Positions 61,970 through 64,000 of a DNA stretch of 64,000 nt are shown here, one piece after another. Source of the stretch: Acrocarpospora corrugata (GTDB lineage Bacteria; Actinomycetota; Actinomycetes; Streptosporangiales; Streptosporangiaceae); the NCBI RefSeq assembly GCF_009687845.1, contig NZ_BLAD01000046.1, positions 62,001 to 126,000 on the forward strand. The letters run 5' to 3'. Below the pieces are notes generated by a model. The model made no database searches and was not told where the DNA came from. It worked only from the letters and a program-made list of their open reading frames with translations. Numbering within the stretch: the stretch's first letter is position 1; the number at the start of each line of letters is the position of its first letter. Both the position numbers and the translations under genes were made by a program.

Positions 61970-64000
61970 TTGAGCAGCGCAAGCCTTGAGTGGAGCGACC
62001 TCGATCGGCAGGCCGTCGACGTGGTGCGGGCCCTGGCGATGGACGCGGTGGAGAAGGCGGGCTCGGGCCACCCCGGCACCGCGATGAGCCTCGCCCCCGC
62101 CGCTTATCTTCTATTCCAGAAGACCATGCGACACGACCCATCCGACCCGACCTGGGTTGGCCGGGATAGATTCGTCCTTTCGTGCGGGCATTCGAGCCTG
62201 ACGCTTTATATCCAACTCTATTTGTCCGGGTACGGCTTGACGCTGGACGACCTCCGCGGCCTGCGCCAGTGGGACAGCCTCACCCCCGGCCACCCCGAGC
62301 ACGGCCACACGGTCGGCGTGGAGACCACCACGGGCCCGCTCGGCCAGGGCGTCGGCAACGCGGTCGGGATGGCGATGGCCGCCCGCCGCGAGCGCGGCCT
62401 GTTCGACCCCGGCGCGGAACCCGGCGCCTCCCCCTTCGACCACCACATCTGGTGCATCGCCTCCGAGGGTGACATCGAGGAGGGCATCAGCCACGAGGTC
62501 AGCGCCCTGGCCGCGCACCAGCAGCTGGGCAACCTGACCGTGCTGTTCGACTCCAACCACATCTCGATCGAGGACGACACCCAGATCGCCCTCTCCGAGG
62601 ACGTCGTCGCCCGCTACGAGGCCTACGGCTGGCACACCCAGACCGTCGACTGGACCGAGACCGGGGAGTACGTCGAGAACGTCCAGGCGCTCAACGAGGC
62701 GCTGGAGGCGGCCCGCGCCGAGACCGACCGGCCGTCCTTCATCCGGCTGCGCACCATCATCGGCTGGCCCGCGCCGCACAAGCAGAACACCGGCAAGATC
62801 CACGGTTCCGCGCTGGGCGCCGACGAGGTGGCCGCCACCAAGCGGGTCCTCGGCATGGACCCCGAGCAGTCCTTCGCCGTCCCCGCCGACGTGCTGACGC
62901 ACTCCCGCGCGGTGGTCGACCGGGGCCGGGCCGCCCACGCGCAGTGGGAGAAGGGCTACCTGGACTGGCGGGACGCCAACCCCGACCGGGCCGCCCTGTT
63001 CGACCGGATGGCCACCCGCACCCTCCCCGACGGCTGGGCGGCGGCGCTGCCCGGCTTCGAGGTGGGCTCCTCGATCGCCACCCGCAAGGCCTCAGGCGAG
63101 GTGCTGTCCGCGCTCGGCCCGGTGCTGCCGGAACTCTGGGGCGGCTCCGCCGACCTGGCCGAGTCCAACAACACCACCATGAAGGGCCAGCCGTCCTTCA
63201 TCCCCGAGGAGTTCCAGACCAAGGAGTTCCCCGGCAACCCGTACGGCCGGACGCTGCACTTCGGCATCCGCGAGCACGGCATGGGCTCGATCCTGAACGG
63301 CATCGCGCTGCACGGCGGCACCCGCCCGTACGGTGGCACGTTCCTGGTGTTCAGCGACTACATGCGCCCGGCGGTCCGGCTGGCCGCGCTGATGAAGCTG
63401 CCGGTCACCTACGTGTGGACGCACGACTCGATCGGCCTGGGCGAGGACGGCCCGACCCACCAGCCGGTCGAGCACCTGTGGGCGCTGCGCGCCATCCCCG
63501 GCCTGGACGTGGTCCGGCCGGCCGACGCCAACGAGACGGCCGCCGCCTGGCACGTCATCCTGGAGCACAACGACCGCCCGGCCGCGCTGGCGCTGACCCG
63601 GCAGAACCTGCCCGTCTACCCGGGCACCGGGGACGCCGCCAAGGTCGCCAAGGGTGGCTACATCCTGGAGGAGGCGTCCAACGGCCAGCCCGAGGTGCTG
63701 CTGATCGGCACCGGCAGCGAGGTCGAGATCGCCGTGGAGGCGCGCAAGCTGCTGGAGGCGGAGGGCATTCCCACCCGGGTGGTGTCGATGCCGTGCGTGG
63801 AGTGGTTCCACGCCCAGGACGCGGCCTACCGGATGACCGTGCTGCCGCCGTCGGTTCCGGCCCGGGTGGCGGTCGAGGCGGGCATCGCGCTGGGCTGGCG
63901 GGAGTTCGTGGGAGACCATGGAAACGTGGTGAGCCTGGAGCACTTCGGCGCGTCCGCGCCGTACAAGACCCTGTATCAGCAGTTCGGCCTGACGCCCGAG
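61970..64000 (+). CDS. tkt: Transketolase (3' end beyond the window)
   Basis: An open frame of 677 codons from TTG 61970, preceded by AGAGGGG, continues to the window edge; about 20 residues are missing. It begins SSASLEWSDLDRQAVDVVRA and carries SGHPGTAMSLAPAAY, the TPP-binding EGDIEEGISHEV and FDSNHISIEDDT, the central IREHGMGSILNGIALHGG and the C-terminal KTLYQQFGLTPE. Transketolase links glycolysis and the pentose phosphate pathway. Its position next to ctaB is common in actinobacteria. Confidence 0.95.
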   Translation, partial: MSSASLEWSDLDRQAVDVVRALAMDAVEKAGSGHPGTAMSLAPAAYLLFQKTMRHDPSDPTWVGRDRFVLSCGHSSLTLYIQLYLSGYGLTLDDLRGLRQWDSLTPGHPEHGHTVGVETTTGPLGQGVGNAVGMAMAARRERGLFDPGAEPGASPFDHHIWCIASEGDIEEGISHEVSALAAHQQLGNLTVLFDSNHISIEDDTQIALSEDVVARYEAYGWHTQTVDWTETGEYVENVQALNEALEAARAETDRPSFIRLRTIIGWPAPHKQNTGKIHGSALGADEVAATKRVLGMDPEQSFAVPADVLTHSRAVVDRGRAAHAQWEKGYLDWRDANPDRAALFDRMATRTLPDGWAAALPGFEVGSSIATRKASGEVLSALGPVLPELWGGSADLAESNNTTMKGQPSFIPEEFQTKEFPGNPYGRTLHFGIREHGMGSILNGIALHGGTRPYGGTFLVFSDYMRPAVRLAALMKLPVTYVWTHDSIGLGEDGPTHQPVEHLWALRAIPGLDVVRPADANETAAAWHVILEHNDRPAALALTRQNLPVYPGTGDAAKVAKGGYILEEASNGQPEVLLIGTGSEVEIAVEARKLLEAEGIPTRVVSMPCVEWFHAQDAAYRMTVLPPSVPARVAVEAGIALGWREFVGDHGNVVSLEHFGASAPYKTLYQQFGLTPE

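Overview
The window is very GC-rich, with strong G/C preference at third codon positions, many GTG/TTG starts, apparent leaderless promoters (a -10 box 6-8 nt before the start codon), an AfsR/SARP regulator carrying a TTA codon, a SufR-led suf operon and a DUF574 methyltransferase. Together these point to a filamentous actinomycete; Streptosporangiales-like is my best guess (inference), and species cannot be named from the sequence alone.

Layout. 1-5815: right-hand end of a natural-product locus made of translationally coupled genes (MFS exporter, stand-alone carrier-condensation protein, a fusion of a degenerate ABC-ATPase half with an Ldh2-type reductase, polysaccharide deacetylase, GT2), closed by a convergent SARP regulator (5768-7789). 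7814-13191: an orphan coding remnant, a flavin monooxygenase and OsmC pair, divergent from a methionine operon (metX, metY, CoA-binding protein). 13324-18133: a gene graveyard with a truncated solute-binding protein, an ABC-ATPase scrap, chimeric and frameshifted luciferase-like monooxygenases, a head-to-head pair of 5'-truncated nitroreductase and MarR genes, and two weak-content gaps, interrupted by intact GNAT and Tudor-like genes. 18134-27088: small regulatory modules (NmrA/AraC, MerR, HicAB toxin-antitoxin, secreted SGNH esterase, TetR/hydrolase pair with two palindromic operators, a HEAT-like protein). 27179-36013: dnaE, then a GH5-CBM2 secreted glycanase divergent from a sugar ABC importer with a LacI-like operator between them. 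36069-44784: DEAD-box helicase with a structured leader, then the operon sufR-B-D-Rieske-C-S-U-T behind an IdeR-like iron box. 44944-48520: VOC protein, drug-type ABC exporter, EamA permease. 48521-54021: hydroxyproline catabolic operon with a GntR regulator. 54121-64000: haem A synthase, DUF574 methyltransferase, GH15, an orphan DHp kinase fragment, MmyB-type regulator, PrsW protease, ctaB and divergent tkt (truncated by the window end).

How the genes work together. The suf operon builds Fe-S clusters, and ctaA plus ctaB make haem A for cytochrome oxidase; these with dnaE and tkt form a conserved chromosomal core. Accessory modules sit between them: plant-polysaccharide use (GH5-CBM2, sugar ABC importer, possibly the SGNH esterase), hydroxyproline degradation (epimerase, three-part dehydrogenase, deaminase), and the natural-product edge. 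The most unusual items are the pseudo-NBD/Ldh2 fusion, a monooxygenase whose expected ATG is ATC directly after an in-frame TGA, the collapsed sulfur/peptide operon, the 9-bp minisatellite inside a TetR gene, and the orphan kinase DHp fragment.
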